Source of the DNA: Lingula anatina
Lineage: Eukaryota > Brachiopoda > Lingulata > Lingulida > Lingulidae
Direction: 5' to 3'
Length of the DNA stretch: 64,000 bases
Assembly (NCBI RefSeq): GCF_001039355.2
Contig: NW_019775502.1
Location: forward strand, 271,895 to 335,894
Position numbers and translations under genes: made by a program. Positions 26,376 through 37,389 of the stretch are shown in pieces. The notes beneath the pieces were generated by a model, which was not told the origin of the DNA, searched no databases, and worked only from the letters and a program-made list of their open reading frames with translations. Numbering within the stretch: position 1 is the first letter of the stretch; every line of letters starts with the position of its first letter.

Positions 26376-28440
26376 AGGGACTGTGGGGCATTTCTGCAAA
26401 TCTCCTCTAACAAAATGGGGACACTTATGCAGATATCATCTAAGACAATAGGTGTCCTTCGTTCATTGATGTTTTTCAGATATAACGATGAAGTGATCAG
26501 TTTCTGTACGGTTTGGGCGGACACTTCCTTGTCCCTGATAATGATAGACACAAGAAGAACATTTTGATATTCTACGGGTGCGTTAACAATGAAACTACCG
26601 TCCTAAGTAAATTGATCCAACTCTGAATCAGCATACGAAAGTTAATCATCCTTTAGCTGCTTGAGGAGGCGTGTCATTTAATCTATGTCTGATTGCATTC
26701 AGCAAGAGTCCCTGTAGAGTTGGACAGGTCGACCTAGTACATAAGTTTAATTGTGAGCACGCCCTATATTACGTGTGTTACCTGTTGACTTGCCCTGAGT
26801 GTCAGGGCACTATATAGCTAGCTTGCTCACAATAACTATTCATGTGGTAGCTTTACAGTGCTGATATGGGTTATAGGCCTATGTGAAATCAAGAGCGAGC
26901 TGGCAATACTGAAATCTAGAACCTAGAGTACTGTTGACTGTGAATAATTAAGATTTGCTGTTGACTTTGCTGCATGTATTATTGCTTCAAAATTGACAAA
27001 ATGACCTTTTTTGTGCATCATTTTTTCTCCTATTGTCTGTGCATTTGACAGCTTTGGCTCCTAGTTTTCTGAGGTATTTAGTTGTAAAAAATTCAAGAGT
27101 AAGGGATGTAAGTTTAAAACGGATTAACCCAGTGATAAGCTGTTGCCAATAAAACCACCTGTACCTTATTTAAATCAAAACGAACAATGCTGGTTTTTAA
27201 GAATATTTATTTTTTGAATTTTTAATAAAAAGTCTAGTATAGCAGTAGGGTTTTAACTTACCCTCTAAGAGGGCCAAAGATTGATCATCACTTGATTTTC
27301 ACACTGACAGATATGTCTCCGGTTAATTCCGTACACTTTTCTGTACTGCGTGTACAGCGAGTATTCTTTATGTAGTAAAGTTAATGTCATCGTTCAGGTG
27401 GTCTCTAGAACAGAATAGCTAAACCTATATGGTGGACGTTGATATCAGTCAAATAGCCTTCTCAACTCGAATTAGTTTGCAAATACCAGCATGTCACTGC
27501 ATACATTGTGGGCAATTTTCTATCGGTTTGATGTTCCTTATTTGTGTCACGTGCAAATGTAAATTATTACAGTTCAAGCCGTGCATTAATCCGTTTTACT
27601 AGAGACTTCATACTTTAACTAATATTCTGTGTCATTGGCTAGCTAATCCTGTGACTCCACATGAAGGTATTTTACTCGAATTCCGCAAGGTCCTCCTCCT
27701 CCTCCAATAATCGCTCTAAATATCGGGCATCATTCTAAAAAAAAGAGCATTTATTTTCTATAAATCTCTAGGTTTCTAATATGCAGTATTAAAGGTTATA
27801 TACTGGTACGTCTGTCCAACACTATACGTTATCAATAACTATACGTTATTAGACAATACATGCTTTTAAATCAAAAGAAATACAAAAATGATCATGAAAT
27901 ATTCAAGAAAAATGTATGCTATTCTATTTGCATCAACTATTCAAGATGATGTTTGTGAATTTGGAAATGGTAAAAAAAAAGTAAAAAAAAAACTGAAACT
28001 CTCTACTTTTAGTTGAAGTTAATTTTATGCGTGATCAAAATTTACCTGAGACTTTTCTTTGCCACCATCAGCATTATCCGAGATTTGAACAGCCCTCCGC
28101 CGACGACGCGCAAACCCTATAATATTTAACGTACTCATTAATTTGAACGGGTGACATTTGTCCCATATACTAACCCAATACTACGACTGACCCCAATCTG
28201 TACTTATCATATGGGACACCGGACGTCCATTACTAGGACTACCATTCCTGTCACACCGGCATTGCATATTTGAAGTAACAGTTACTGTTATAAAAACTGT
28301 ATGCATTGGATCTTATTAATTAGTATTTCAAAAAACGATCAGTAATATGAAAATACAGCGCAATACTGTCATACGTAGTGACTAGTTTTGAGAAATTAAA
28401 ATTTAAAGGTCGGGCGACGGTTTATCCAACCGATATATAT
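26376..28440. repeat. Unit A, block X (exons 2-3 of peptide gene A and 3' flank)
   Basis: The first copy of a block that recurs at 34245-36375 (unit C) and 41775-44075 (unit D). It carries an internal inverted-repeat element, exon 3 and exon 2 of the small peptide gene on the minus strand, and part of intron 1. By eye it is the most diverged of the three copies. Confidence 0.8.
26577..26765. mobile_element. Old MITE-like inverted repeat, unit A copy
   Basis: The ends are imperfect inverted repeats. One runs inward from GTGCGTTMACAAT; the other ends in ATTGTGAGCACGC, and both arms contain GATCCAACTCT-type sequence. The same element sits at the same place in unit C (34506-34695) and unit D (42066-42255), so it predates the unit duplication. 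Confidence 0.6.
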
Positions 28441-28547
28441 ATATGTATATATTGAGAAATAAAAAGTCAATAACCTTCTGTAACAGCAAACATCTGCACG
28501 AGGAGAAGGGCCGTCATGAGGACTGCAAATACTTGCCACTTCTTCAT
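27672..28547 (-). CDS. Secreted Arg-rich/acidic-tail peptide precursor, copy A (68 aa)
   Basis: Three exons in coding order: 28547-28475 (73 nt), 28116-28046 (71 nt), 27734-27672 (63 nt). Exon 1 encodes a clear signal peptide, MKKWQVFAVLMTALLLVQMF, followed by AVTE. Exon 2 begins GFARRRRRAVQI and is basic at its start. Exon 3 is acidic: YLERLLEEEEDLAEFE, then TAA. Phases are 1 and 0. The acceptors are good (TATTATAG, TTTTTTAG) and the second donor is GTAAAT; the first donor (AAG/GTTATT) is weak but identical in every copy. A TATA box lies 93 bp upstream of the ATG. The layout of signal, cationic segment and anionic tail resembles precursors of linear antimicrobial peptides (styelin/clavanin/piscidin type). 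That is a layout analogy only. I do not recognise the family. Confidence 0.62.
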
Positions 28548-28639
28548 GGTCGTCGGCTAGAGGTTCAGTCGAAGTGATTCTTGACCTTGTCTCTTCCAAG
28601 GGTTTGCTCTACTGTCATTCTATCTTTCCAGTTAATCTT

Positions 28640-28645
28640 TTTATA
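28640..28645 (-). promoter_or_regulatory. TATA box of peptide gene A
   Basis: On the minus strand this reads TATAAA within CTATAAAAAG, 93 nt upstream of the ATG at 28547. The same sequence precedes exon 1 in units B and C. In unit D the LINE insertion has removed it. Confidence 0.55.
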
Positions 28646-28744
28646 GGTTAGGCAAATGGACACACCCCTGCGCTGTGTGTCTTACTCTGTGTGCAGCCAC
28701 CAAAATTTTAAGGGCATGCCTGTGACCTCATTTGCACCTCTACA

Positions 28745-28750
28745 TATAAA
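28745..28750 (+). promoter_or_regulatory. TATA box of block-Z ORF, unit A
   Basis: TATAAA within ACATATAAAGAG, 78 nt upstream of the ATG at 28823. It is conserved in all four block-Z copies. In unit A it lies only 100 bp from the oppositely directed TATA box of peptide gene A. Confidence 0.45.
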
Positions 28751-28822
28751 GAGACGTACAGTAATTTGATTATTTTATTGGATCTACGGCAGAAATTATA
28801 ATACAGTCATAAGCCACAAATC

Positions 28823-29133
28823 ATGGCTCAAGAAGGAAAAGATCAGATTTTGGTAAGGATCCATTAATTTTTCATCTTATGTCGCAAATGGGCCAAGGAA
28901 TAAATGATAAGTACTAAATTAACTAGGCATTGGTTAGTTATTACGTAATAATTTATCTTGGCGGAGGTTGAGCTTTCTGAGTGCTTTTCTAGTTTTATTA
29001 TTGTGATTGTAAGTTTATTAAGCGGGTAATTCGTATTCTGTTTATATCGAAATCTGTTTCTCTCCTAATTGTACTAGTCATGCAGCCAGTAGAAACACAT
29101 ACGTTACCACCGACACCAAATGGAATGAAGTAA
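28823..29133 (+). CDS. Possible tiny two-exon ORF (25 codons), unit A
   Basis: Exon 1, 28823-28852, reads MAQEGKDQIL, then GTAAGG. Exon 2, 29086-29133, follows TTTCTCTCC...TGCAG and reads PVETHTLPPTPNGMK, then TAA. AATAAA-type signals follow at once in the AAAT repeat. The same exons at the same spacing occur in units B, C and D without any indel, but the substitutions are mostly amino-acid changing. It could be a real micropeptide, the truncated 5' end of an older gene, or an accident of a shared promoter-like repeat. I do not recognise it. Confidence 0.25.
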
Positions 29134-29144
29134 TATAAAATAAA

Positions 29145-29145
29145 A

Positions 29146-29188
<43 letters not shown>
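29145..29188. repeat. (AAAT)n microsatellite
   Basis: About 11 AAAT units in block Z of unit A; units B to D have shorter versions. Its open frames (YLFIYLFIYLF) are artefacts. Confidence 0.95.
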
Positions 29189-30160
29189 ACCGACGTGCGC
29201 GCACCAGTAACACAGTATTCGGATAACCACTTCCACTTTTTTACAGATGAATACACGGTATTTAAAGGTCTGGCCCAATTTCTCCTGGTTTGGTATGATC
29301 CCAAGGGTTCAGTTAATGTCATCATTGCTGTCAGTGTCGGCTCAATTTAATAAGACGTAAATACTGCTTACATGGTCGCAGTTGCTGAAAGTTTTACTTT
29401 TAACAATAGATATAACTGACATCTGTGGAGACGTGTCAACTGCATGATGACCACTCTCTGTGTATGGATGATATATGGGTGTGCCTCGGGCAGTGTTTTT
29501 TGTGTTCGGATTGTGGACAGTGTCCAAAAGACAGGCTTTTCGGATGGTACAATCAATGATTAACTTCACAACGATCCAGAATAATGACAGTTATATATTT
29601 ACAGCATTGTGGTGGAAACTGCCACCTTAACTTTTCAAGTTATGGTTGAAGTTGCGCACTGGTTTCCCTTACCCATTACGTACATGTACACGTGATGCCA
29701 AAATAGACAAATAAGACATATCTGGTATAAACAAAGATGAAAAGCATTAAAGTCAGCGCTTGTTCATCAAATACCTTTTATTTCAAAACTTGTTTGAATT
29801 AAATGAATGGATATGAAATAATTATCAAAGGTAAGTTAAAAAGAAGGGGGTGGCATCAGGAAGATTTAAATGTTACGTTCGTAGTTGTTTTTAAAAAACT
29901 TTTTTTACTCCTTTTGAAGAAATTATGAATATAGTTGCATTTTCTTCAGAAAACATGCCCAGCTAACGATATCTTTAACCAAATACACAAATTAAAAGCT
30001 CATTTTGTAAATTTTTGACTTTAAGAAACGTCCTTTTTGCTTAGCTTGCGAGTTAATGAGCTACGTGGTCACGTGGACCGAAGACGACAATAGTGCCACC
30101 GGAGGGGAGAGAGACAAGCAGCGTGTTTAGCTGTCAAACTGAGCTGCATTGTCTACCTCA

Positions 30161-30161
30161 N
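30161..30161. other. Single N, contig join inside the repeat array
   Basis: Left of the N is the end of block Z, unit A. Right of it the sequence starts abruptly in the middle of a Tc1-type transposase C terminus that is otherwise found in intron 1 of peptide gene C. Exons 2 and 3 of unit B are therefore missing from the assembly here. Confidence 0.8.
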
Positions 30162-30460
30162 ACTCAAACACTACTGCCGATCCATGAGGCGACGAATATC
30201 CGCTGTCCAGGATGCCAACGGGGGTCACGTGAACTATTGACAGCATGATGCAATTCCTGACAATTTTGGTTGGGGGGTGGGGGCTCTATTGTTTGGCTGT
30301 GTTATTGGATTCAAAAATGTGTAAACGCCAAAAAAGTTGGCCTGAGGATTAGAAATGGATGTGGGGTTCATATAAAACTGACGGATTTCAAAAATAAAAT
30401 TATTCTGCCCCCCCCCCCAAACTCCCAAAAACTGAGTGTTGCGTTTCTTTTTTCCTCGAG

Positions 30461-30462
<2 letters not shown>
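30162..30462 (+). pseudogene. Tc1/mariner-type element, 3' end only (unit B)
   Basis: The final transposase codons (CRSMRRRISAVQDANGGHVN, then Y and TGA at 30238-30240) are followed by the element's right terminal repeat ending CTCGAGTA. It is nearly identical to 36808-37108 of unit C. The left part is cut off by the N at 30161. Confidence 0.8.

Positions 30463-30519
<57 letters not shown>
30463..30519. repeat. (TA)n(GA)n microsatellite
   Basis: A compound TA then GA run at the insertion point of the Tc1-type element, shorter in unit C (37107-37140). Confidence 0.95.
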
Positions 30520-30522
<3 letters not shown>

Positions 30523-30535
30523 AAAAGTCAATAAC

Positions 30536-30608
30536 CTTCTGTAACAGCAAACATCTGCACGAGGAGAAGGGCCGTCATGAGGACTGCAAATACTTGCCAC
30601 TTCTTCAT
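30536..30608 (-). CDS. Peptide gene copy B, exon 1 only (signal peptide)
   Basis: 73 nt identical to exon 1 of copies A and C (MKKWQVFAVLMTALLLVQMF, then AVTE and phase 1). The TATA box is present about 93 bp upstream. Exons 2 and 3 should lie to the left but fall beyond the contig join at 30161, so whether this copy is whole cannot be judged. Confidence 0.6.
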
Positions 30609-30763
30609 GGTCGTCGGCTAGAGGTTCAGTCGAAGTGATTCTTGACCTTGTCTCTTCCAAGGGTTTGCTCTACTGTCATTCTATCTTTCCAGTTAATCTT
30701 TTTATAGGTTAGGCAAATGGACACACCCCTGCGCTGTGTGTCTTACTCTGTGTGCAGCCACTG

Positions 30764-32184
30764 CGCAACAGCCTGCTGCAGAAAATTATTTCTCACAGGC
30801 AATGTTTTCTATACGTCCAGTAAATTTACATCGTTTTTTGTGAATCGTACCCCAAGCTTCTGAAATAACAGTTGTCAATTTCGTCATTTTAAAATCTCCA
30901 TATGAATGGGCCACTATATATCTTACGCTTGAAGGTTTTATCCCTGATATTCCCACTGATATTCATTTTCCAGATGGCTGTTCGTTCCCATAGCATCGGC
31001 TTCGCCTGTTTTTTTTCCTAAGCAGGTCTGTATGTCGTCGAATTCAAGGTATCTTATCCCGCATATTCGCGCCTGATCGGGTTTTCTTGATAAAAAAATC
31101 ATTTTCTCTTACTCACGAATCACTGCTCAGTCTGTCCATGCACTTGGATACAGCGTTTTATACCATTTTATTGTAACAATTAGGTTATTAATGTTTCTCA
31201 TGCCGTTCAGACCATCATATCTTCCTGTACAGTTCAGAGGGAAAATATAGAATCGGGTACATATATTTGAGGAGTTTTATTGTTATTTAAAAATTCTCAG
31301 AAGGGAAAGATACGTTAATTTGCAGAATATCATGTGCTAGTAAACACCCAAACCCATTATAGAGGTCTATTTCACATGCTGAAATATCAAAAGAAATAAA
31401 ATTAAATGAATTCAATACTGTATTCAGTTTTTTAAAACATATGTGTTTAGAGCAAAAATCCACGGCTGTCTCAATTTTAAATCCATATTTAATTTTTACC
31501 ATGTCTATACATTATGTAAAAAGCCTAAATGGTAACCTACGTTCCGGTAACGTATGTTCCTGGCCATATAATTTTAATTATTGTAAAGCGTTCTAATATA
31601 TTTTGTAGCGATTCAGTTATGGTAAATTATATAAGACGCAAGGATGTGTTTATAAATATTTAAACTTATTTTAATGTTTACTGATTTGAACTTATTTTAC
31701 TGATTAATATTTAAAGTTATTTTATGTAACTTATTTTACTGTCAATAGAGTGTATCCCCCTCCCATTTAATACATGTAATATTCAGTGACAAGCAGACAA
31801 AAGTCGCTCAAAAATGAACTGCTCTATACGGAAGATTATCATAATTTTTACAACGTTATACTTGTAGGAGATGTATGTGAATTAAAGAACAAAACCAGTG
31901 ATGATTGAATTTTCAAAGTAAGGAAAACGTTTCCACAGCTAGACGTTTTGCATTTGTGACAGTAACGTGTGTTAAGATATGTACTTCATGGTATATTACC
32001 ACTTCATGGGATAAATGCCCTGATTTAACTGACAAATCGACTTCACAGGCTAAAATGCGACTTCGGGTACATGTAAGACAATGAATTATTTTTTTATTAT
32101 TCATGGTTCCAGGCGGATGAAACTTTGATACAAACTTCTTCATGTGGGACTCTTAAATAATCAAACATTGTAATATGTGCACTA
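30764..32184. repeat. Unit B, block W (complete copy)
   Basis: A 1.4-kb block between the exon-1 block and block Z. It also occurs in unit C (37390-38394 plus 39666-40035) and unit D (44805-45363 plus 46755-46885) and is absent from unit A. No reading frame is conserved among the copies. It serves as the empty-site reference for insertions in C and D. Confidence 0.75.
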
Positions 32185-33618
32185 AAATTTGAAGGGCATG
32201 CCTGTGACCTCATTTGCACCTCTACATATAAAGAGACGTGCAGTAATTTGATTATTTTATTGGATCTACGGCAGAAATTATAATACAGTCATAAGCCACA
32301 AATCATGGCTCAAGAAGGAAAAGATCAGATTTTGGTAATGTTAATTAAATTTTCATCTTATGTCACAAATGGGCCAAGGAATAAATGATAAGTACTGAAT
32401 TAACTAGGCATTGGTTAGTTATTACGTAATAATTTATCTTGGCGGAGGTTGAGCTTTCTGAGTGCTTTTCTAGTTTTATTATTGTGATTGTAAGTTTATT
32501 AAGCGGGTGATTCGTATTCTGTTTATATCGAAATCTGTTTCTCTCCTAATTGTACTAGTCATGCAGCCAGTAGAAACACATACGTTACCACCGACACCAA
32601 ATGGAATGAAGTAATATAAAATAAAATAAATAAATAAATAAACCAACGTGCGCGCACCAGTAACACAGTATTCGGATAACCACTTCCACATTTTTACAGA
32701 TGAATACACGGTTTTAAAGGTCTGGCCCAATTTCTCCTGGTTTGGTATGAGCCCAAGGGTTCAGTTAATGTCATCATTGCTGTCAGTGTCGGCTCAATTC
32801 AATAAGACGTAAATACTGCTTACATGGTCACAGTTGCTGAAAGTTTTACTTTTAACAATAGATATAACTGACATCTGTGGAGACGTGTCAACTGCATGAT
32901 GACCACTGTCTGTGTATGGATGATATATGGGTGTGCCTTGGGCAGTGTTTTTTGTGTTCGGATTGTGGACAGTGTCCAAAAGACAGGCTTTTCGGATGGT
33001 ACAATCAATGATTAACTTCACAACGATCCAGAATGATGACAGTTATATATTTACAGCATTGTGGTGGAAACTGCCACCTTAATTTTTCAAGTTATGGTTG
33101 AAGTTGCGCACTGGTTTCCCTTACCCATTACGTACATGTACACGTGATGCCAAAATAGACCTAGGCCTATGTCAAATAAGACATATCTGGTATAAACAAG
33201 GATGAAAAGCATCAAAGTCAGCGCTTGTTCATCAAATACCTTTTATTTCAAAACTTGTTTGAATTAAATGAATGGATATGAAATAATTATCAAAGGGAAG
33301 TTAAAAAGGAGGGGGTGGCATCAGGAAGATTTAAATGTTACGTTCGTAGTTGTTTAAAACTTTTTTTACTCCTTTTGAAGAAATTATGAATAGGTTGCAT
33401 ATTCTTCAGAAAACATGCCCAGCTAACGATATCTTTAACCAAATACACAAATTAAAAGCTCATTTTGTAAATTTTTGACTTTAAAAAACGTCCTTTTTGC
33501 TTAGCTTGTGAGTTAATGAGCTACGTGGTCACATGGACCGATGACGACAATAGTGCCACCGGAGGGGAGAGAGACAAGCAGCGTGTTTAGCTGTCAAACT
33601 GAGCTGCATTGTCTACCT
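32185..33618. repeat. Unit B, block Z
   Basis: The second copy of block Z, very similar to 28704-30160. It keeps the TATA box and the two short exons, and has a shorter AAAT run. Confidence 0.8.
32305..32614 (+). CDS. Possible tiny two-exon ORF (25 codons), unit B
   Basis: Exon 1 is 32305-32334 (MAQEGKDQIL, donor GTAATG). Exon 2 is 32567-32614 (PVETHTLPPTPNGMK, stop). The amino acids are the same as in unit A. Same reservations as for unit A. Confidence 0.25.
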
Positions 33619-33859
33619 GTAAGATGACTTTTCTGGCTCCTGATAAAAGTTCATACTCATTGAAATCTCTTACCCGAGGGGTCTAAATCCTCGTGAAGCT
33701 GTGTAAAGCCATTTTCCGTCTATTCAATTCTTTAACTAACATTTAATTATGGTTAACCCAAGTTGTATAAAACACTGCATTCGAATGACTTGAGAGAACT
33801 GTTGATCATTCCATATGAGGTCCATGTTATTTGTGAAATTCAATTCATTTTATTAAAAC

Positions 33860-34230
33860 GTTGCGCCCTATGGCTCATCAGAATGAAATGCAATAAAAAT
33901 ATACAGTCATGAAAACAGCAGAAATACAACTACTAGTAGTAACGATAAAACTCATCAGACTGACGCTAATCTTAGCTCCGATGCACATTTTAAGTACTGT
34001 CATAAGTTGTTTAATTGTGAAACATAGTTAATGGATAACAATTTAATTAGCTTAAAACCACCATGCCAACCATGCTTTGTTTGATAAATTTTTGATGTAT
34101 TTCTGCCCAATCGTTCTATAGCAAAAACATTTTTAAATTCTTAAAGGAATAAAATGTATTTCATCCTCAATGTCATCTAAAATACATAGTTTACAGGCTC
34201 TTAATTTTTATTTTTCTGTTTACCTTCCAG
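33860..34230 (-). mobile_element. Degraded LINE 3' fragment, antisense
   Basis: The minus strand gives broken words such as CKLCILDDIEDEIHFI, the cysteine-rich end of a non-LTR retrotransposon ORF2-type protein, with stops and frame changes. The 41491-41770 segment of unit D is a second copy. It belongs to the same broad type as the LINE fragment at 44295. Confidence 0.5.
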
Positions 34231-34244
34231 TTTCTATAGCCAGA

Positions 34245-36375
34245 TTATGCATGGGCGTAACTACAGTAGGCATACGCACGGGTATGCGCACATGTAGATC
34301 TCCTCTAACACAGTGGGGCACTTGCAAATATCCTCTAACACAATGGAGACACTTATGCAGACATCATCTAAAACAATAGGTGTACTTCATTCATCGATTG
34401 TCTGATGTTTTTCAGATATAACGATGAAGTGATTGGTAACTGTACGGTTTGCGCTGGCACTTCATTGTCCCTGCTACTGATTGACACAAGAAGAACATTT
34501 TCTTAGGGTGCGTTCACAATTAAATTACCGTCCTAGTTAGATTGATCCAACTCTGACTAAGCTCACGAAAGTTATTCACCCTTAAGCTGCTTGAGGAGGC
34601 GTGTCATACAATCTAAATCTGATTGCATTCAGCAAGAGTCCCTGCAGAGTAGGATCGATCTACCTAGTACACGAGTACAATTGTGAGCACACTCTTTATT
34701 TACATACACTTACACATTCCTAACACCTGTGTTACCTGCTGACTGTGAATAATTATAATTTGCTGTTGGCTTTGATGTATGTATTACAGGGGCGGATTTA
34801 GGCCGTCTTCTGGGTCTTCCGGAAGACGGTCAGATTTTTAAGTTTACATAGACGGGTATCTATTTTTTCTGTCGGAAGACGATCAAAAATGGGGGATGGA
34901 TCAACAAAGATAATTTGGAAGACTGTCAGAAAATATATCCGGATCCGTCCCTGATTAATTATTACATCAAAACTGACAAAATGATCTAGTTAGTGCAACA
35001 TTATTTTCTACTTTTTTTTCTAGATATTTAGTTGTAAAGAATTCATGATCAAGAGTAAGGGTTTTAAGTTTAAAATGGATCAACCCAGTGATAAGCCGTT
35101 GGCAATAAAGCCACCTGTACCTTATTTAAATCAAAACGAAAAATGCTTGTTTTTAAGAATATTTATTTTTCATATGATGAAAAGTCTAGTATAGCAGTAG
35201 GGTTTCAACTTACCCTCTAAGAGGGCTACAGATTAATCATCACTTGATATTCACACTGAAAGATATGTCTCTGGTTAATTCCGTACACTTTTCTGTACTA
35301 CTTGTACACCGAGAATTCTTTGTGTAGTTTATGTCACCATTAAGGTGGTCTCCAGTACATAGTAGTTTAAACCTCTTAAATATGGTGGTAAATATCAGTC
35401 AAATAGCACTTCTCAACTCGAATTAGTTTGCAAATACTAGCATGTCACTGCATACATTGCGGGCAATTTTCTTCGGTTTGATGTTCCTTATTTGTGTCAC
35501 GTGCAAATGTAAATTATTACAGTTCAAGCCGTGCATTAATCCGTTTTACTAGAGACTTCATACTTTAACTAAGGTTCTGTGTCATTGGCTAGCTAATCCT
35601 GTGACTAACACCTCCACATCAAGGTATTTTACTCGAATTCTCCAAGGTCCTCCTCCTCCAATAATCGCTCTAAATATCTGGCTTCATTCTAAAAAAGAGC
35701 ATTTATTTTTTTTATAAATCTCTAGGTTTGTAATATGCAGTATTTAAGGTTATATACTGGTACGTCTGTCCAACACTATCAAAAATTAGATTCGAATACG
35801 TTATCGCAGAGTTTTAGACAATACATGCTTTTAAACCAAAAGAAATACAAAAATGATCAAGAAATATTCAAGAAAAATGTATGTTATTCTATCTGCATCA
35901 ACTGTTCAATATGATGTTTGTGAATTTGGAAAAAGTAAAAAAACTCTCTACTTTTAGATGAAGTTAATTTTATGTGTGATTAAAATTTACCTGAGACTTT
36001 TCATCATCATCATACAGGATTTTAATACCCCGCCGAGAACGCCGGCGACGCGCATGCCCTATAATAATTAATGTACTCATTAATTTGAACGGGTGACATT
36101 TGTCCCATATGCTAACCCCAATACTACGACTGACCCCAATCATGTACTTATCATATGGGACACCGGACGTCCATTACTAGGACTACCATTCCTGTCACAC
36201 CGGCAATGCCTATTTGAAGTAACAGTTACTTTTATGAAAACTGTATGCATTGGATCTTATTAATTACGTATTTAAAAAAAAACGTTCAGTAATATGAAAA
36301 TACAGCGCAATACTGTCATACGTAGTGACTAGTTTTAATTAAAATTTAAAAGTCGGGCGACGGTTTATCCAACGG
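34245..36375. repeat. Unit C, block X
   Basis: The second copy of block X with exons 2 and 3 of peptide gene C, the old MITE-like inverted repeat (34506-34695) and a younger 167-bp insertion (34787-34953) that A and D lack. Confidence 0.8.
34787..34953. mobile_element. 167-bp MITE, hAT-like ends, unit C only
   Basis: It begins CAGGGGCGGATTTAGG and ends CCGGATCCGTCCCTG, inverted ends typical of short hAT-type MITEs. Units A (near 26975) and D (near 42340) run straight through at this point, so they are empty sites. The target duplication is unclear. Confidence 0.65.
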
Positions 36376-36414
36376 AAATACACTCAAGGAAAAAAGAAAC
36401 GCAACATTCAGTTA

Positions 36415-36447
<33 letters not shown>

Positions 36448-36596
36448 GGGGGGGGGGGGGAAGGGCAGAATAATTTTATCTTTATGATCTGCCAGTTTTA
36501 TATGAACCCTACATCCATTTCTAATCCTCAGGCCAACTTTTTCAGCGTTTACACATTGAATTTTTATGAGTCACATAACACAACCAAACAAAAGAG

Positions 36597-36627
<31 letters not shown>

Positions 36628-37230
36628 ACACCAAAAGTGACAGGAATTGCATCATACTGTCAATAGTCCGGACTTAAATCCCATTGAAAATGTATGGGAT
36701 CTGCTCAGTTTGCGTGTCCGCCGACGTGAACATCCTCCCGAAACTCAGCAGCGAAACTCAGCAGAGGGCGGCACTGATGGAAGAATGGGCGGAAATTCCA
36801 CAGGATCAACTCAAACACTACTGCCGATCCATGAGGCGACGAATATCCGCTATCCAGGATGCCAACGGGGGTCACGTGAACTATTGACAGCATGATGCAA
36901 TTCCTGTCAATTTTGGTTGGGGGGTGGGGGCTCTATTGTTTGGCTGTGTTATTGGATTCAAAAATGTGTAAACGCCAAAAAAGTTGGCCTGAGGATTAGA
37001 AATGGATGTGGGGTTCATATAAAACTGACGGATTTCAAAAAAAAATTATTCTGCCCTCCCCCCCAAACTCCCAAAAACTGAGTGTTGCGTTTCTTTTTTC
37101 CTCGAGTATATATATATAGAGAGAGAGAGAAAGAGAGAGAAATAAAAAGTCAATAACCTTCTGTAACAGCAAACATCTGCACGAGGAGAAGGGCCGTCAT
37201 GAGGACTGCAAATACTTGCCACTTCTTCAT
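35629..37230 (-). CDS. Secreted Arg-rich/acidic-tail peptide precursor, copy C (66 aa)
   Basis: Exons in coding order: 37230-37158, 36058-35991, 35688-35629. Exon 1 is identical to copy A (signal peptide MKKWQVFAVLMTALLLVQMF). Exon 2 differs strongly: GHARRRRSRRGIKILYDDDE, then KSQ. Exon 3 is near-identical to A: YLERLLEEEDLGEFE, then stop, with one Glu fewer. Phases and acceptors are as in copy A. Intron 1 is enlarged by a 728-bp Tc1-type element (36381-37108), which should not disturb the reading frame if spliced out. The TATA box is kept. The variable exon 2 between conserved exons 1 and 3 is the notable feature. Confidence 0.6.
36381..37108 (+). mobile_element. Internally deleted Tc1/mariner-type element in intron 1 of gene C
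   Basis: The ends are about 27-bp inverted repeats: CACTCAAGGAAAAAAGAAAC on the left and its near-mirror ending CCTCGAGTA on the right. Both are flanked by TA (36379-36380 and 37109-37110), the Tc1 target site. Inside, only the transposase C terminus survives. Unit A has no element at this place (about 28437-28455). Confidence 0.8.
36656..36887 (+). pseudogene. Tc1-type transposase C-terminal remnant, frameshifted
   Basis: One frame gives the catalytic-Glu motif SPDLNPIENVWDLLSLRVRR. After about 36735 the match continues in another frame (MEEWAEIPQDQLKHYCRSMR ... GGHVNY, stop at 36885-36887). The first two catalytic Asp regions are deleted. The copy is inactive. Confidence 0.8.
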
Positions 37231-37389
37231 GGTCGTCGGCTAGAGGTTCAGTCGAAGTACTAGTGATTCTTGACCTTGTCTCTTCCAAGGGTTTGCTCTA
37301 CTGTCATTCTATCTTTCCAGTTAATCTTTTTATAGGTTAGGCAAATGGACACACCCCTGCGCTGTGTGTCTTACTCTGTGTGCAGCCAC

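Larger units (their letters stand above)
28704..30160. repeat. Unit A, block Z
   Basis: A block repeated at 32185-33618 (B), about 40036-41489 (C) and about 46885-48440 (D). It carries a plus-strand TATA box, the possible 25-codon two-exon ORF, an AAAT microsatellite (about 29145-29188) and a dispersed-repeat end (CTTGGCGGAGGTTGAGC...). A and B match closely, and C and D match closely. In unit A block Z directly follows the exon-1 block; block W, present in the other units, is missing. Confidence 0.8.

Noticed and set aside
28396-28599. Alternative frame over peptide exon 1 starting MEETRSRITSTEPLADD
   Set aside because: It is longer than the signal-peptide frame but runs into TA/GA repeats, differs in length between units, and has no targeting or domain features. 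The MKKW frame has a signal peptide and joins in phase to exons 2 and 3.
29217-29345. Possible exon in block Z reading EYTVFKGLAQFLLVWYD
   Set aside because: Frameshifted in unit B, early stop in C and D, acceptor lost in C. Not conserved as coding.
29342-29569. Minus-strand open frame of 75 codons in block Z, repeated in unit B
   Set aside because: The frame is not kept in units C and D and no domain is visible; open by chance in near-identical copies.
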